Source of the DNA: Fistularia commersonii
Taxonomy: Eukaryota; Chordata; Actinopteri; Syngnathiformes; Fistulariidae
Assembly (NCBI GenBank): GCA_037954325.1
Contig: JBBMNZ010000007.1
Span: 11,159,001 to 11,223,000 of the forward strand
Direction: 5' to 3'
DNA length: 64,000 nt
This document shows positions 50,738-63,419 of this stretch, piece after piece (position 1 is the first letter of the stretch; each line of letters begins with the position of its first letter). Both the position numbers and the translations under genes were made by a program. The notes under the pieces were generated by a model. That model worked only from the letters and a program-made list of their open reading frames with translations, did not search any database and was not told the DNA's origin.

Positions 50738-50998
50738 GTGTTCAATGTATCCTCCTGTTTTAATCCTTTTTTTGTTCTGTTTTTCAATGAGTTAGCCGTT
50801 ATTGTGGCTCCAGAAACAGTCAAAAGTGCTAGTGGTACTGGCCTTAGGAAAAAGTTAAGAATTACAGTCAATTTGAAGAAGGAAATAATAGCTAAACGTG
50901 GGGGTGGTGTTCATGTTACAGATCTAAGCAAGCGCTACGACATGGCTAAGTCAAGCATCTGCACAATCTTTAAGAACAAAGATGGGCTAAAAGGTTGA
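50738..50998 (+). pseudogene. Tigger-like transposase N-terminal DNA-binding part
   Basis: The 86-residue frame holds RKKLRITVNLKKEIIAKRGG followed by GVHVTDLSKRYDMAKSSICT and IFKNKDGLKG. This is the CENP-B-type helix-turn-helix at the start of pogo/Tigger transposases (helix residues LSKRYDMAKSSICTI). The first ~35 residues look unrelated. A stop follows at 50999, and a few codons further downstream a second-domain fragment (VNKAKVFSLRRTVEK) is visible out of continuity. Confidence 0.8.
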
Positions 50999-51406
50999 CT
51001 ACGTTAACAAAGCAAAGGTCTTCAGTCTTAGAAGAACAGTAGAAAAGTGATTGTTAATTTAGATAAATTAATTACATCTGGAACCTTAGCGACGGTCTCA
51101 TATTTGAGAAGGCTTCACTTTTCCATGCTGATTTAATGAAGGAAACACTGAGTACAAGTGCTGGCAGTAAGAGAAAGAACACTTTTACACAGTGATAATT
51201 ATCCTGATCTTTAATTCCTTTCTGTATTTTTGCCACAAATAATCCCATAATATAGTTTCAAAAGAGTTCAGTATATTTTAGGGACTGGAGAATGGATAAA
51301 TCAGATTTGCATAGATTTCCATGGGAAAAAAAAAAAATTTGGTTTGCATTTCAGTTTACGAACACTCAAACAGTGAATTCAATTCGCAAGCCGAGGTTGT
51401 CCAGTA
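50790..51406 (+). mobile_element. Second pogo/Tigger-type element remnant, internally deleted
   Basis: The coding start of a Tigger-like transposase lies at 50790-51000, and an element end reading TTTGCATTTCAGTTTACGAA and then AATTCGCAAGCCGAGGTTGT closes at about 51404 next to TA. The rest of the transposase is deleted. I did not find a matching left end upstream of 50738. Confidence 0.65.
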
Positions 51407-51409
51407 AAG

Positions 51410-54400
51410 TCGTGCACAACGGGAAGGGTTTTATGCCTATTCTTAGACAAAGAGTGGATGTCCACCTGTTGGATTGCTATTGATGGTTCCACAGAAGAGG
51501 AGCTCGGTCACTGACTGCTATTTTGCTTCTAGAGATCCAGCAGACCATAAGTAGGGTGGTCAGGTTCTAAGAATTCTTTAAGATATGGGGGTGCCATAAC
51601 ATGACCCCTTTTACTGGTACTCATAAGACAAAAAAAGATTTCTTTGTGTTCAACCTCAAGTCTGGTTCACTTGAAAGCTCAACCAAATCCTTCTCACGAT
51701 AACAAAAAAAAAAATTCCACAAGCGCTGACATCAACCGTCATCTCGTCAAAATGCTTTAGAAAAATTCCCTTAACAAGGTCCCCCTAGAGGTATCAACTT
51801 TGAAAAAAAGTCCCTCCCCTCCCAAAATAAATAAATATATATTTAAATGTCACATTCAAAAAGCTAAAGACAATAACACTTGATGTCAGCTTACTTCCCC
51901 AGAACAAAATGCCCTGGTGTTCGCCCTTCAAGCCCCCAATCTACTGGACATGCAGTTTTTGGTACTTGCTCACAGCAAAACATATATTAGCAGAAACATC
52001 AGTTTAGCTATTTTCTCAACCAGGGAGATGTACAGGCTCATGCAAACCAAAGTTTGTTTGCCAAAGTAGTTTTTTTTTTTTTTTTTAAATCAACGTATAT
52101 CTGAGATCCATGGCACAAGATTCCTTTTCCGCAGAAATGTAGACAACCTCCTGCTACGAAATTAGTCATTGTTGTGGTAGGACGGGAAACATGGAGAATG
52201 TTAGTGAGAATTACCATAGTCACCCTTGGATTACAATGGCTGGTGTAAATAGGGATCATAATTCAGGTTCGGACATCCAGAGTTTGGATCCCTTTATTTG
52301 GTTTCCACGCCCTTGGCTTTGTGTTTGATGCTGCAAATCACATCAAGTATGACGTTGTTTTGTTTTTTTTATTCCTTTCGTATGATTTACTTTGCAAAGA
52401 TACAATATCTGTTTTTATGCTTTCTCCAAGTTGATTGACTATTCAAACAACCATTGTTGTCAAAAGGATATGAACACTCAACTAACAATGACCAATCACT
52501 TAGTTTGGCATTTAGTGTGCTATAACAGTAATGCCAGATAAACAGCGGTAAATGTTACCCCGGTGATGATAAACAGGCTTGTGCTGCCACTCGGCTTGGC
52601 GTTTGCTTGCCAGAGCTTTGTTTTCACACCTGTGCTAAAATTGGCCATAAGTCTGTGTTTGGCAGGACAGATGCTGTGGAGATAAAGAAAAGTACGCAGT
52701 TTAGCAAATTACTTTTGAACATAAACCATGAGATATTTGTCACCAGTCTTATGACATTCATAACTGTGGGTAAAAATGTTCCCTAGAGACGCCACTGAAA
52801 CAAAAAAAATCATATTCACCAGCTGTTTTACAAAGGAAAATGTCTTCTAAAAGTCTACTGCCGCAGTAAACACAGAGGACATATGCGAACATGTAGTTTG
52901 CTTTTGTTCCGATTCAGGGGCTAAATTGACACAATTTCTGTATGTGTCCTTTGGTTTGTGCTCACCAACAATATCTTACATTGGTCCAAAGGACACACAC
53001 CAGGACCGCAGTTAGAAATTATGGTTGCGAGTTTGTTGTTTGCTAAATGCCAGAAAGAGTACTTTTTCCCAGTTGGTCCAATTTACCTCTGCAATTTCTC
53101 ATATATCATCCCTTTAAAAAACCAAAACCAAAAGCATCAGCAGTTTGTAAAGCTAGTTGGTTTTAAAGCATGTCTGTAGTTAAATCACAAGGGTTTATTT
53201 TTATAATATACACCCAGTTCGAACAAATAGATTGCAAGAAATCAGCCTCCTGTTGGCTGGGACTTGATGACATGCCATGAAAATGAATGAGTTCAGAGGG
53301 GCTCCCATCAGAGCATATCATATAAACACATGCACAGAAAATGAGTTGTGAGTTTATGTCAGCGAAAGAGGTTAGTTATCTGGTTCTGAGTGGCACATCT
53401 GTGCCTGGTTATTCTTTGAGTTGTTCTAAAGGGGTTGGTTTAATCACATTCTCGGAGCCTCCTGCATCACAAAGTGATGCAGCGTTGTTATGTTTCATTG
53501 AGTCATTTTCATTTCAAACAAATGTAGTTGCACATATTTGTAGAACACCTGCCTATTGCTATTTGATAACACTATGTGCACCACAAATTCACGGATGTCT
53601 TGGGTAAACATATAGTTTTCCATGTGCGAGACAGCGAGGAACTTCTGTTTTGGAACTTCAGACATATTGTGAAGGACAGTAAACAGAATGTGGGTGTACA
53701 TTTAGAAGATTGAGAGAGGAGATGAAATGGGTGATGGCAGGACAGGCCATGTAAGGTTGGGCCGAACAGAGGCTGGCACTTGCAAGCTGCAAAGCAGCAA
53801 GCAGTTCATTGAAGCGGATTAGATGACAGGTGAGTGATGGACCTAGCACATAGAAAAATGAGTTTCAGACTTGTAACAAGCCCGAATCATGAGGAGAATA
53901 AGGTTTGACATTAGAAAAAAAAAGAAAGGAAAAAAAATGAGAGAAGATAAACCACCAGGTTGATGTTGCTGATGTTGACGTCGTCATAAAGCTCATCAGC
54001 TCAGTGTGTGATCCAGATGGTGTGTCAGAAGGCAGGATGTTACTCAGAAACAGGGCTGTGGAGAACACAGGGTTTATTGACCGAGGCCGAAACAAAGTTT
54101 GATCATTAATTTTGAGCCTGGGGTCTTTCCTGAAATCTATTGAATGAGTTTCTTGTGATTCCTCACCAAAAGGATTTCCTGGATCGTATCTTTGGTTAGA
54201 CATCCATATATCTTCACAATCTTCTTTAAATCCAAAGGACCCGATTGTAGAACGACTCCCTGCCAGGTTCTCAAAAAGTTTGTGTACTCAGTCTGAGGTC
54301 AGTGCACGGAGAGCAACACCACAGCAGAAGCATTCCGATTTAGTAAGCAAAGGGCAGGGTCCCGAAAACAAAGAAAATACACAAGGGGGACAATGCCGGA

Positions 54401-56239
54401 GTGTTGATGCCAAGAGACAAGACCATTTAGCAACTTTGTGGGTCTCAGGCAGGAGTCTTTATGCATGCTCCGACTGCAGTTGGTCAGCTTCTAGCAAGGC
54501 TACTAAGGTCATTGAGAGCAGGTGTCTGGAGTGAGGGAGGACAGAGCAACGGAAAAGTACAGTCCAGGTCATACGGTTTGTAGACTGTGACATTTTACAC
54601 ATGACCTCAGAAGGAGAGGACCGAGTTTGCCGTCTCTTTTGACAGCTATACATCTTACACTCTACAGATTCCCAATGCTCTGTCCAGATAATATTGTCCC
54701 GCTCTGAACAAGCCAGAGGACTCAACAGGAACCCTTATTTCAATGGTTATCATTCCAGAAGAACCACTTTTGCAAATAACCGGGTAACAGTTTAAAACCA
54801 TGCTAATGAAGAAAAAGTGATTAAATGTGGGACCCACATGTATGCTTATCATCCACATTACTTAGCATGTGGTAATTGTTCAAGTACAATTCAGGGGTCT
54901 GTGTCACACATATTAGCCTCCCAGCCCCGAAGAGACAACTTTAACTGTCCAGCCCTCCTCCAACAGGTCAATTGCCAATTCAAAAAAAAAAAATTCTTTC
55001 ATCTTTCTTTTCCTGCTTCATTGACTCCTCTCCCTTCCATCGTCCTGCCTGTGACCCGGAAAATCAATCTCAGCATGAGGTCTAAAAAGGTGTTTCCTGC
55101 AACGTATCCAGATGTGAGGGGAGGGCATGATGAGGTCCTCTGGAGGATCTTTGACAAAGGACCAAAAGTGAGGGTGTACTTCTTTGTCAAAGGACACGAC
55201 AACATGTACACTTCAAACTGCCTGCTCTTGCGAAAGGAGCTGCACAGAGTCATGACACAACCAACAGCACTGAATAAGAAAATTTACTGATGGCTAACGG
55301 CAATTTCTGTAATCGGGACATGAAGTTCAGGCACACAAACAGCTGCCAAATAAGACCATCATTTTCTTCATTGCATTTATGAATGGAATTAAAAGTAAAT
55401 ATAAAGCCGTTCTGCTTGTCTGGCTGAGATGATAGAATACAGGGGGGAGGCTTCCTACAATTCACTGGGAAGGTGATGCAACTATGCCACATGTCATATT
55501 TAATTGACGTGCCTTTAAAATGACAGCTGTGAAACATAGACTCGGGGTTGATGAGGAAGCAAGGTGGTGAATTAGAGGTGTACAAACTAGAAATGATGAT
55601 TATGATGAGTTCACCTCATAACACCAACTTCAAACAAGGTAGTCCAGACATAGTTGGTCCAAACCAAAATTATATGCACTAGAAAAGTATTGATGAGACT
55701 TCAGAAAAAGACAGAAAGACAACTTAGACAAATTCAGAACTCTTAAACTGTGTAATGAAAGATTTGAGTGATTGTATTTGCCGTAATTTTTGAGTTTATA
55801 TTTCATTTACCTTTCCTTCACAATCTATCTTCTGACACAGCACATTCAGAATGTGAAAGAATTACTCCTTTCTCGTTACATTAAGTTTGAATTACTCAGA
55901 GGATAAACCCATTAGGATAAATGTACATTATTTGCTTCCTCAGCCTGATAAAAGTGTCAAAAAAAAAAAAAAATGCAGATGCCCTTCATTTAGCGTGGAT
56001 CTTTGAAAAGTTTTGCCTTTTATTCCCCCCACCACTCAAAACTTCAAATGACCAAATAAAAAAAAAAACAAAAAAAAACTCTACTTGGTCAAACTGCCTT
56101 TCTTTCATGACCTCTCAGTACAGGACAAAAGCACAGATGGATACACTGAAAACTAATCAGTACATGTTTGACCAGCTTGAAAAAAAACAGAGTTCACCAC
56201 CATTGGATGAACACTATTCTGATTACTGGCAAAGGAAGG
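51410..56239. other. Long stretch without recognised gene
   Basis: I see no recognisable exon or element. Open frames at 53341-53607 (+), 53865-54203 (-) and 54817-55290 (+, the longest, 157 codons) show no domain I know. Their flanks have no clear signals. They may be parts of decayed elements. Poly(T) runs at 52069-52085 and poly(A) at 55958-55972 are present. Confidence 0.6.
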
Positions 56240-57075
56240 AAAGCAGTGGTTGAACATTGTTTGGAACTCCCTTAAATCTTTTGGCTACTCCAATTCTGCC
56301 TTTTCCAAAACAGATAATGCCAGAAGAAAGCTGGCAGAGCAAAAGGAGGACAAAAACAAACCCAAGGACACTGGAACACTATGCATCCTTACTATTTTGG
56401 AAAAACTTAGAAGGCTTTTCAACAAACACCAAATACCAAATCATATTTCAATCCCCATAACACCCTTTGGCCAAAAACCGGTGCACCCCAAGTACAGAGC
56501 CCTGAGGCACAAGGTCAGGAATGTGGTGTATGCTGATAAGCACAATGAGGATTGTATGATGAGCTCTATTAGAGAGACCCAACCCCTTTGAAGAGCCTCA
56601 GGTGAGGAGCAGCTATCAGAAGTTCTTGTCAAAATCTTGTTCTTGTGGCAAATGGACTCAGTTTCTCTACCCTGTCAAGGAAAGAACATGAACTCCAGTT
56701 CCCTTTCAAGGCAAGAAAATGGAGTCCAGGCAGGAGATGAAGATTTTGAAAAGAATTAACCATGACAGGGATGCTGAGAACCTCCAGACATGTAGCTAGC
56801 GGAAGGTTTTCCAGAGGTTGTATATCAGCCATGCAATTACCTCAAGGGAGTTGCCCAATCATACCTTTGCTCCCCAAAACAACACACTCCTTAACAACCC
56901 CTACCTCTTTGCTGCAAAACGATTTGCTCATTAACGTAATGAGACCTCTCAACTGGACCCAAATAACCCAGAGGCCAGCGGTCGAACCTGTATACCAGAG
57001 GCTCCCCATGGTCTGTTGGAACTGATGAGGCTTTTCAGATGAGAGGCGGAACACCTTCAAGGAGAGAAACTGAGT
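56240..57075 (+). mobile_element. Penelope-like retroelement fragment
   Basis: It begins in a coding remnant with the reverse transcriptase end and the linker before the GIY-YIG domain, then decayed sequence, and ends with GATGAGGCTTTTCAGATGAG and GCGGAACACCTTCAAGG, the non-coding end shared with 41.1, 45.0 and 63.8 kb. The endonuclease core is lost. Confidence 0.7.
56250..56591 (+). pseudogene. Penelope-like protein remnant around the GIY-YIG junction
   Basis: The 113-residue frame contains LEKLRRLFNKHQIPNHISIP, then KPVHPKYRALRHKVRNVVYA and KHNEDC. In intact Penelope-like proteins this is followed by a (D)LYIGET-type GIY-YIG motif; here it reads MMSSIRETQPL and stops. The Tyr and Gly of the motif are gone, so the nuclease is inactive. 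Confidence 0.8.
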
Positions 57076-57079
57076 GGCC

Positions 57080-57300
57080 ACAGCAAGATTAGGGGGCGGC
57101 AGAGCAATCGTCTTTGGAACCAAACAAAGATTCGATTCCTTGGTCCTCCTAGTGTGTCGAAGTGTTGTTGAGCGAGACACTGAATGCCTGAATGCTCCCT
57201 TGGTGCTGGTGGACAGCAGCCTACTGCTTATGGTTCATCCATGATGGGTTAATTGCAGAGAACGAATTTCCCCACGGGGATAAATTATTGTTATTATTTG
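57080..57300 (+). mobile_element. tRNA-type SINE
   Basis: A B-box-like AAAGATTCGATTCCTTGG, GTGTGTCGAAGTGTTGTTGA, GCGAGACACTGAATGCC and TTTCCCCACGGGGATAAATT match the SINE at 31005-31225. It ends in TTATTGTTATTATT. Confidence 0.78.
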
Positions 57301-57719
57301 ACGATTGACCATGATAAGGATCACTCAAAACCCTCCTAAATGAAAGCCAAGATTTTTCTTTTCTTTGCGCAACTTTTGTTCCTTTTATTTATTTTTTTGT
57401 TCAGAATTGTATTCGATATGATGCCAATTAGCTGACATTTGTGTCTTGATATATACCGATATTTGAGCCAATGGAAGACAAGTATCCTCAGATCCATCTG
57501 AAAATGAACATATCAGTAACAGTGAGTTGAGAGTAGAGGAGCTGGATGCAGTATTAATGTTAAAATGAAAACCAGGGAGTGGCATCCAATGGATACAATT
57601 TATTCATTTATTCCTCCAATTACTGAATTAACTGATGGCTTAATCAATGAATGTCTTTATTTAACCTATTTATTTATTTATTTATTTATATAATCAAAAC
57701 AAAAAGTGGGATGGAAACA

Positions 57720-58110
57720 CAAATCAATTTAAGACACATACACTCACATACATTGTATATAGATATAAATATATATACATTTATATATGTATTTATATTG
57801 ATGTAAAAATATACATTTTTACATTTTCAAAATCAGCTACTACTTAGGTACTACTCATGTACAACAATCTGTGGCTCTGGACAATTCTTGATTTCAAATT
57901 ACACACACATAAATATATATGCACACACAAACACACACACACAAATATGAATGAAAAAAAAAAGTTAGGAAGAAATTTTAAAGATAGAAACTGCTCAAGT
58001 ACAACATCTGTGTTTCTGAACAGTTTTTGATTTCATATTACATACACACACATATATCTAAATCTACACCTATATATGTATATGTGTGTATGTATATATA
58101 TATACACTGA
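57720..58110. repeat. AT/AC-rich low-complexity tract
   Basis: TATA, ACAC and ATAT runs alternate, with a near-repeat of CTCATGTACAACAATCTGTG at 57856 and CTCAAGTACAACATCTGTGT at 57993, spaced about 137 bases. Confidence 0.75.
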
Positions 58111-58119
58111 ATTTATGGC

Positions 58120-60080
58120 TGCAGTATGAGCGCAAGCCACTTTAACAAAACAAGTAAGGATGTTTCTAGGCACTATTATTTGTTTTACAGTGTTTGTTGA
58201 TTGAAATATATGCCTTCTTGTGACTCAGTATTTGTCTCCATGCATTATTAACTGCATAGCGGCGGAGAGGAGAGCCGGACAGGAAACTGGACGCGGGTGG
58301 TCAAACCTCCGAGGCGCTTCCGAAACCATCATGTCTCACCGAGGGAGAAGTAGCAGATGTTTTTGTATTTTCAAAAAGTGTGAATAAGGTGTCAGCTGCT
58401 TCCATGGCAACGGTGGCCATTTTAAATCGCTTATTCAACAAGGATCATTCTGCCAAATACATAACAGACTTTTGTGTAAAAACAAAAAAAACAAAAAAAC
58501 AAAAAAAACGTACAGCCCTCAGTAAAACCAATTTAACTATGCTTATTAAAATTGGAAACATTAATATGTGTATTCACTTTCCATTTCACGACCTATCATG
58601 TTTGAACACAATTTAAGAGGATATATTGCAATCATTGGCCCTCCAACATAACCGTGTGGAATCCAGAACAAAGACATAGCAAATAATGGAATAATTAGAT
58701 GACTTTCTTTGTTGAGTTTTGCCATGTATTAACATGATAATAGAAATATAATTAGTAATAACACCTAGAACGTGGAGGCTGTCACTCGGGAAGGCATTCT
58801 AAGGAAGAAAGGAAAAAAAACGCTAGTGATTAAACAATGGGTGGTTGCCTACGACTTTGAATGAGCCTTTACTGCTTTGTCAAATGAAATACTGTGAACC
58901 GCCTATCTGGGTATTTTTGTATGTGCTGGAATTACGGTTTTATTGAAGTTGTATAATTGCATTTTATTGTTTCTTTCTATCGAAGACCCCCCCACCAGCC
59001 CCCAGCCCCCTCTGGCAGCTCATAGTCCCACGCCCTCGGAGAAAAGTCATTTTTTAATTCCTTTTTTTTTTTCCTGCTGTACTGTAAGTTTGATCCCCAT
59101 TCATTCATTATGCAAATACATTTAATTTTGGCTAAAAACCTATCAGGGCAAGCGAGGAGAGGACTGGGCTGGAAAGATCAATTTGAAAAAGATGAAAAGA
59201 AGAAAAATCCATTAGGAGTGAAGCATTAGATTCTCCCTGGATGTCTTTTCAATAGAATACACCCTTTTTCTCTTTCAGCTCAGCCTATACATCCATGACG
59301 CATTCTAAGTTGATTTAGTCTGACACCTATTTTGCCCTGAAACTACGGCACTCCTTGCCCAATGTCGAAAAGGGGTGAGAGACAGATGGGGCTTCGGGAT
59401 AAAGCGTCCCGTCGATTACCCTCCCCTTTCTTGTACAGTAAGTCAACATTATAAATCAAAGTGGAGCACCATCAGCCAACTCTAAGAGGCAATTACTTTG
59501 TAAATGGCTGGGCTCATGTAATATTTACAACAATATAGCGGGATCTACTCACATCAAGTCTATGAAAATGCAATGCAGAAATATTAAAATTATGATCTCA
59601 CTTTTCCAATATTGCTCATTATCTAGATGTCACAACACAGCGTGCGGATCTGGCGTGACAAGACGCAATTATGTGGCGGTGCAAAGTGATTTTTTTCCCG
59701 TTTTTTGTGCACCGTTTATCATGATTTTAATGTATATATTCTTTTTTTTCGAAGTGCAAAATATAGCTTTGATGCTCATTTAATGCAGACCGCACTCGCT
59801 CACACAGTGGCATGTTTACTGCCTCTAAAGTGCTTTGCTTATCCTCCCACACCCTTCACAGATTTAATTACTATTACTGCACAGTTCAAAATCAAGCAGC
59901 TCACTGAGTGATGTGAAGGCAACAGGCCAGACCCCATGGTGATAAGGTTGCTCTCACTCTCCGCATGGAATCGTCTCATCCCAATATGTGCACTCTTTGG
60001 TGTTTAAGAGTGTGTGTGCGGGGCCACACAGATGCAGGGGTCTGAACAAGCTGTCTCAGCTAGCCAGGCCATGCCCGCAT
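58120..60080. other. Stretch without recognised gene or repeat
   Basis: The sequence is of mixed composition and low in simple repeats between 59250 and 59560. It may contain conserved non-coding sequence, which cannot be judged without other genomes. Confidence 0.5.
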
Positions 60081-60739
60081 TGAGTGGATGCCTTTTCTAA
60101 CACACACACACACACAGACAACACCACTGGCAAGGTTATTACTGGTCTCATGTGTCCTTATGATCCCTCTTTTTTTTTTCCTTTTTTTCATCTTTTCTCT
60201 CGTTCAGAAAGTAATGGAAAATAATGAGGATGTCGCTGTAGATACATCAAAGAGACCAGATGCGTTGGAGGATTTGTACTTTGCAGCAAGAGTAGAACAA
60301 ACAAGTGTGTACTTGGTATGTGGCGTTAATTTATCCGCATGGTATGGCTAAAATACACCAGGCTTGTGTCCAGGCAGCGGATCACGTGAGTGGGGGCAGT
60401 GAGGGTGCTCTTACCTGCTCCACCTGCATGCTTCTATGTGCCATCTGTGTTTCCTGAAGAGTTTTCAAGGGATAATTTAGTGCCGGATATTCAGAATAAG
60501 GCCTGCATCAACACGACCAGTCTGTTTCCAAACTCTTGTCATCATAAGGGTAATGTGCGCACACATCGACGCGATGAATGGATGAATACAGGAGACGCAA
60601 AACAAAACAAAACAAAATATATATATATATCATATCAATACACTAAAGATATACATTTTTAGTCTTTGTTCCGCTTGGCTGCAAAGTCTGCAATCTGCAT
60701 ATATATTTAAAGAACTTGTTGCAACATGTTGCAAATATA

Positions 60740-61035
60740 TATTTATATCTGCCATTGGGCGAGAAGCAGGGTCCACCCTGCTACATAGACGGACAACCAT
60801 TCACTCACTCTCTTATTTGGGCCAATTTGACCTTTCTGTGTGGAGTTTGCATGTTCTCCCCACGTCTGCATGAGTTTCCTCTGGGTTATCTGTTTTCCTC
60901 CCACGGTCCAAAAAATGCAGGTTTATTGGAAAAACAATGGGAAAATTGCCCCGAATGAATGAGTGAGTGAATGGTTGTTTGTCAATGTATGTGGCCCTGC
61001 GATTGACTGGGGACCAGTCTAGGGTGTACGCTGCC
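60740..61035. repeat. Family A repeat pair in opposite orientations
   Basis: The left part (60750-60820, TCCACCCTGCTACATAGACG, ACAACCATTCACTCACTC) is reversed, and from about 60835 a forward copy runs: TGTGTGGAGTTTGCATGTTC, ACGGTCCAAAAAATGCAGGT, GAATGGTTGTTTGTCAATGT, CAGTCTAGGGTGTACG. The forward copy is the cleanest head-to-middle example here. Confidence 0.75.
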
Positions 61036-61104
61036 TCTATATGTATATATATATATAATTTATTTATTTATGTATTTGTTTATTTATATATATTGTACCT
61101 GCAC

Positions 61105-61256
61105 TTTTTGAGTTGCGCACCAAGCTGCACTCAAATGTCTTATTGCATCTTCAACACTGTTCACATTTATAACTGTGTTTAGTATCATTATATCCTGTCA
61201 ATACATATCCAAGCGTTTCTACCCTGTTTATGTGACAATAGATGCTTTGAATCTTA
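61105..61256 (+). repeat. Repeat 3' end (family C, copy 2)
   Basis: GTTGCGCACCAAGCTGCACT, CTTATTGCATCTTCAACACTG, ATAGATGCTTTGAATCTT match 20375-20592. It follows an AT-rich stretch and is followed by poly(T). Confidence 0.75.
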
Positions 61257-61261
61257 AAAAG

Positions 61262-63000
61262 TTTTTTTTTTTTTTTTTTTGGCTCATTTGATGCTGCATG
61301 ACTTCAGTTGAAACCCCCAGATGGACCCCTGGACTTTTATAATCTGGAGGATCTGGAAGATATTTTTTGTAGGTTTCGAAGGTGCTTCAGAATTAGCTTC
61401 CCTCACCACATCACTCTGAATTCAAAAAATTGAGATCATCATCTCGATTTCTTAACTACCCACCCCCTGGTACCTGTTCCTCCTGGTCCACTGATTTCTA
61501 ACCATTAAGTAGCTCTTCAATCAGTGAGTCAATGCACCCAGGCAGTTCCTGGCCAGGAGAACCTCTGCTGCAGAGATATACTCACAGCTCAACTCTCGCA
61601 CCACCTGCTGATCCGGTTCTTGACAGTCCTCACCAATACCCAGAGTGCAAGAGTTCCAGACTTCTGGGTTTTTATCCAGGTAGTTAGTCCAAATTCATTT
61701 TGCATGCCTCTTATGTTCACCCATAAGCTTCAAAAGTCAGCAAGTAACAACTCAGTCAGCTTTACATCAAGGATGTGCTAATGCCATTTCTCCCAACCAT
61801 GAAGAATATGTCTCACAGGATGTGACACTTCGAACAGCCCCGATGTCAGAAAAGCCAGAAATAGTTTTTGTTCTCCCCCCGAGATGCATACATCAGCCGG
61901 TGCATGAGGAACTTTTTAAAAACTCTTTATTTCATCCCCTACCATCTCAGCCCTGATTACAAAATACCTACCCTGTAAATCATTTCGCAATATTGCAGTA
62001 GCCCTCCAAATCCTCACATTAGCAGATTTGATTGCTCCAACTTTCTGTCTTTCAGCACTCCTGGCACCAAAGGTTGTTTCTGCTCTTCAAAACTATGTTA
62101 TTTCTTCTTTTTAGACATGAATGTCTGGATTAGTATCCTTCAGAGTGACTTCAACAATCGTGGTTATGACGGCCGCAGCGGCAGTTTGCAGATAATGATT
62201 TAGATTTATACGTCATCTCCCTTTGGATAATTACTTGGGGAAAAAAAACAGGAAGTTGAGGGGTGCTCTGAGGTAAAACCGAAAAGGAAACTTAATTCGC
62301 CACTTCCGATCAACACTCACAAACACATATGAGGATTTTAACTTTGCCGATCACAAAAATCTATTATATCGCCGACCAAATATCAATCAGCTTTTGAAAG
62401 ACCTTTAGCCAGTCAGTGTTGATGTGTCTGCTGGGTATACGCATTTATTTTCCTCTAATATGATACAGTTCCCTTCATTTTTTTTTAAATTTCCCGCGAG
62501 CCCTTCTCAGCCGAGGGATGTTGTCTTGGTGAGGGGGATGTGTTTCACCGCAAGGAAATCCATCTCGCTCCTCGTGATGCTAATTACTCCCTTAACTTGG
62601 GAGTCAGAGCTGGCTATGACATCATCAATGTGAAGAGACAGGACTAGGAACTATAAATATTTCAAGATTCATTTGTAGGCGGATAGAAATGAGTGGCAAC
62701 CATATTTGGTTTGGATGAAGATATTCAGATGTATACTTGGGTCAGTGTCAATTGTGAGAAGAAAACCCTCCAAAACGAAAGACGATCAGGAGGGCGAACG
62801 GCATGTGATCGTCGCAAGAGCCGAGATTCACGATAAAAAGCAGTTTTGACCACGGAAGGTAACAGGAGACACGACCACGTCTGGTTATTTCCCAAGCTGG
62901 TTTCTCGGCGCCCGCCTTCTGCTGTGGAGACCACAGATGATTGTTGAGGTTCTCTTTTTGGAGTGACGAGGATGGACAGGAGCAGGAATGAATCCATCAG
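61262..63000. other. Stretch without recognised gene
   Basis: No domain-bearing frame was found. The 62100-62700 part lacks visible repeats. Confidence 0.5.
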
Positions 63001-63285
63001 AGGGACGGCACATGTTAGATGTTCTGGAAAAAAAGTACGATGGTTTTGGACATAAAAGGAAAGGCTTGTGAATAAATTGGTGGAAGGGTGCCGAGGTTGG
63101 AACTGCCAGGCAGGAAGACTAGAGGAAGGGGATCGAAAGAGGACAAGAAGTTAGTTGGGGTGAGAGAGGGGGGTGCTAAGAATAAGATTGGATGGAGGAT
63201 GATGATTGGCTGCGGTGACCTCTGCAGGAAGTGGCCCAAAGGAAAAGAGGAAGTCTCTGGTCTGGAGACAATGGTCGCTTCATGA
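63000..63285 (+). mobile_element. RTE-like LINE C-terminus and 3' end
   Basis: An open frame at 63088-63285 holds RLELPGRKTRGRGSKEDKKL, then VGVREGGAKNKIGWRMMIGC and GDL. These correspond to the extreme C-terminal motif of the LINE at 10853-13195 (GRPKRR.., VREEDTENRVRWRRLIRC), in the opposite orientation. The upstream coding part is absent. Confidence 0.82.
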
Positions 63286-63419
63286 AGGTGTCCAGGGCTT
63301 AAATAGATTGGAGGTTCTAACCTTTACTGAGAAGGGGTCAGTTTTTATCATGTACTGCTTCTGCAATAAGTAACTACAACCTTGCAAATTAGATAATAAA
63401 AAAAGATCTTACTGTCATC

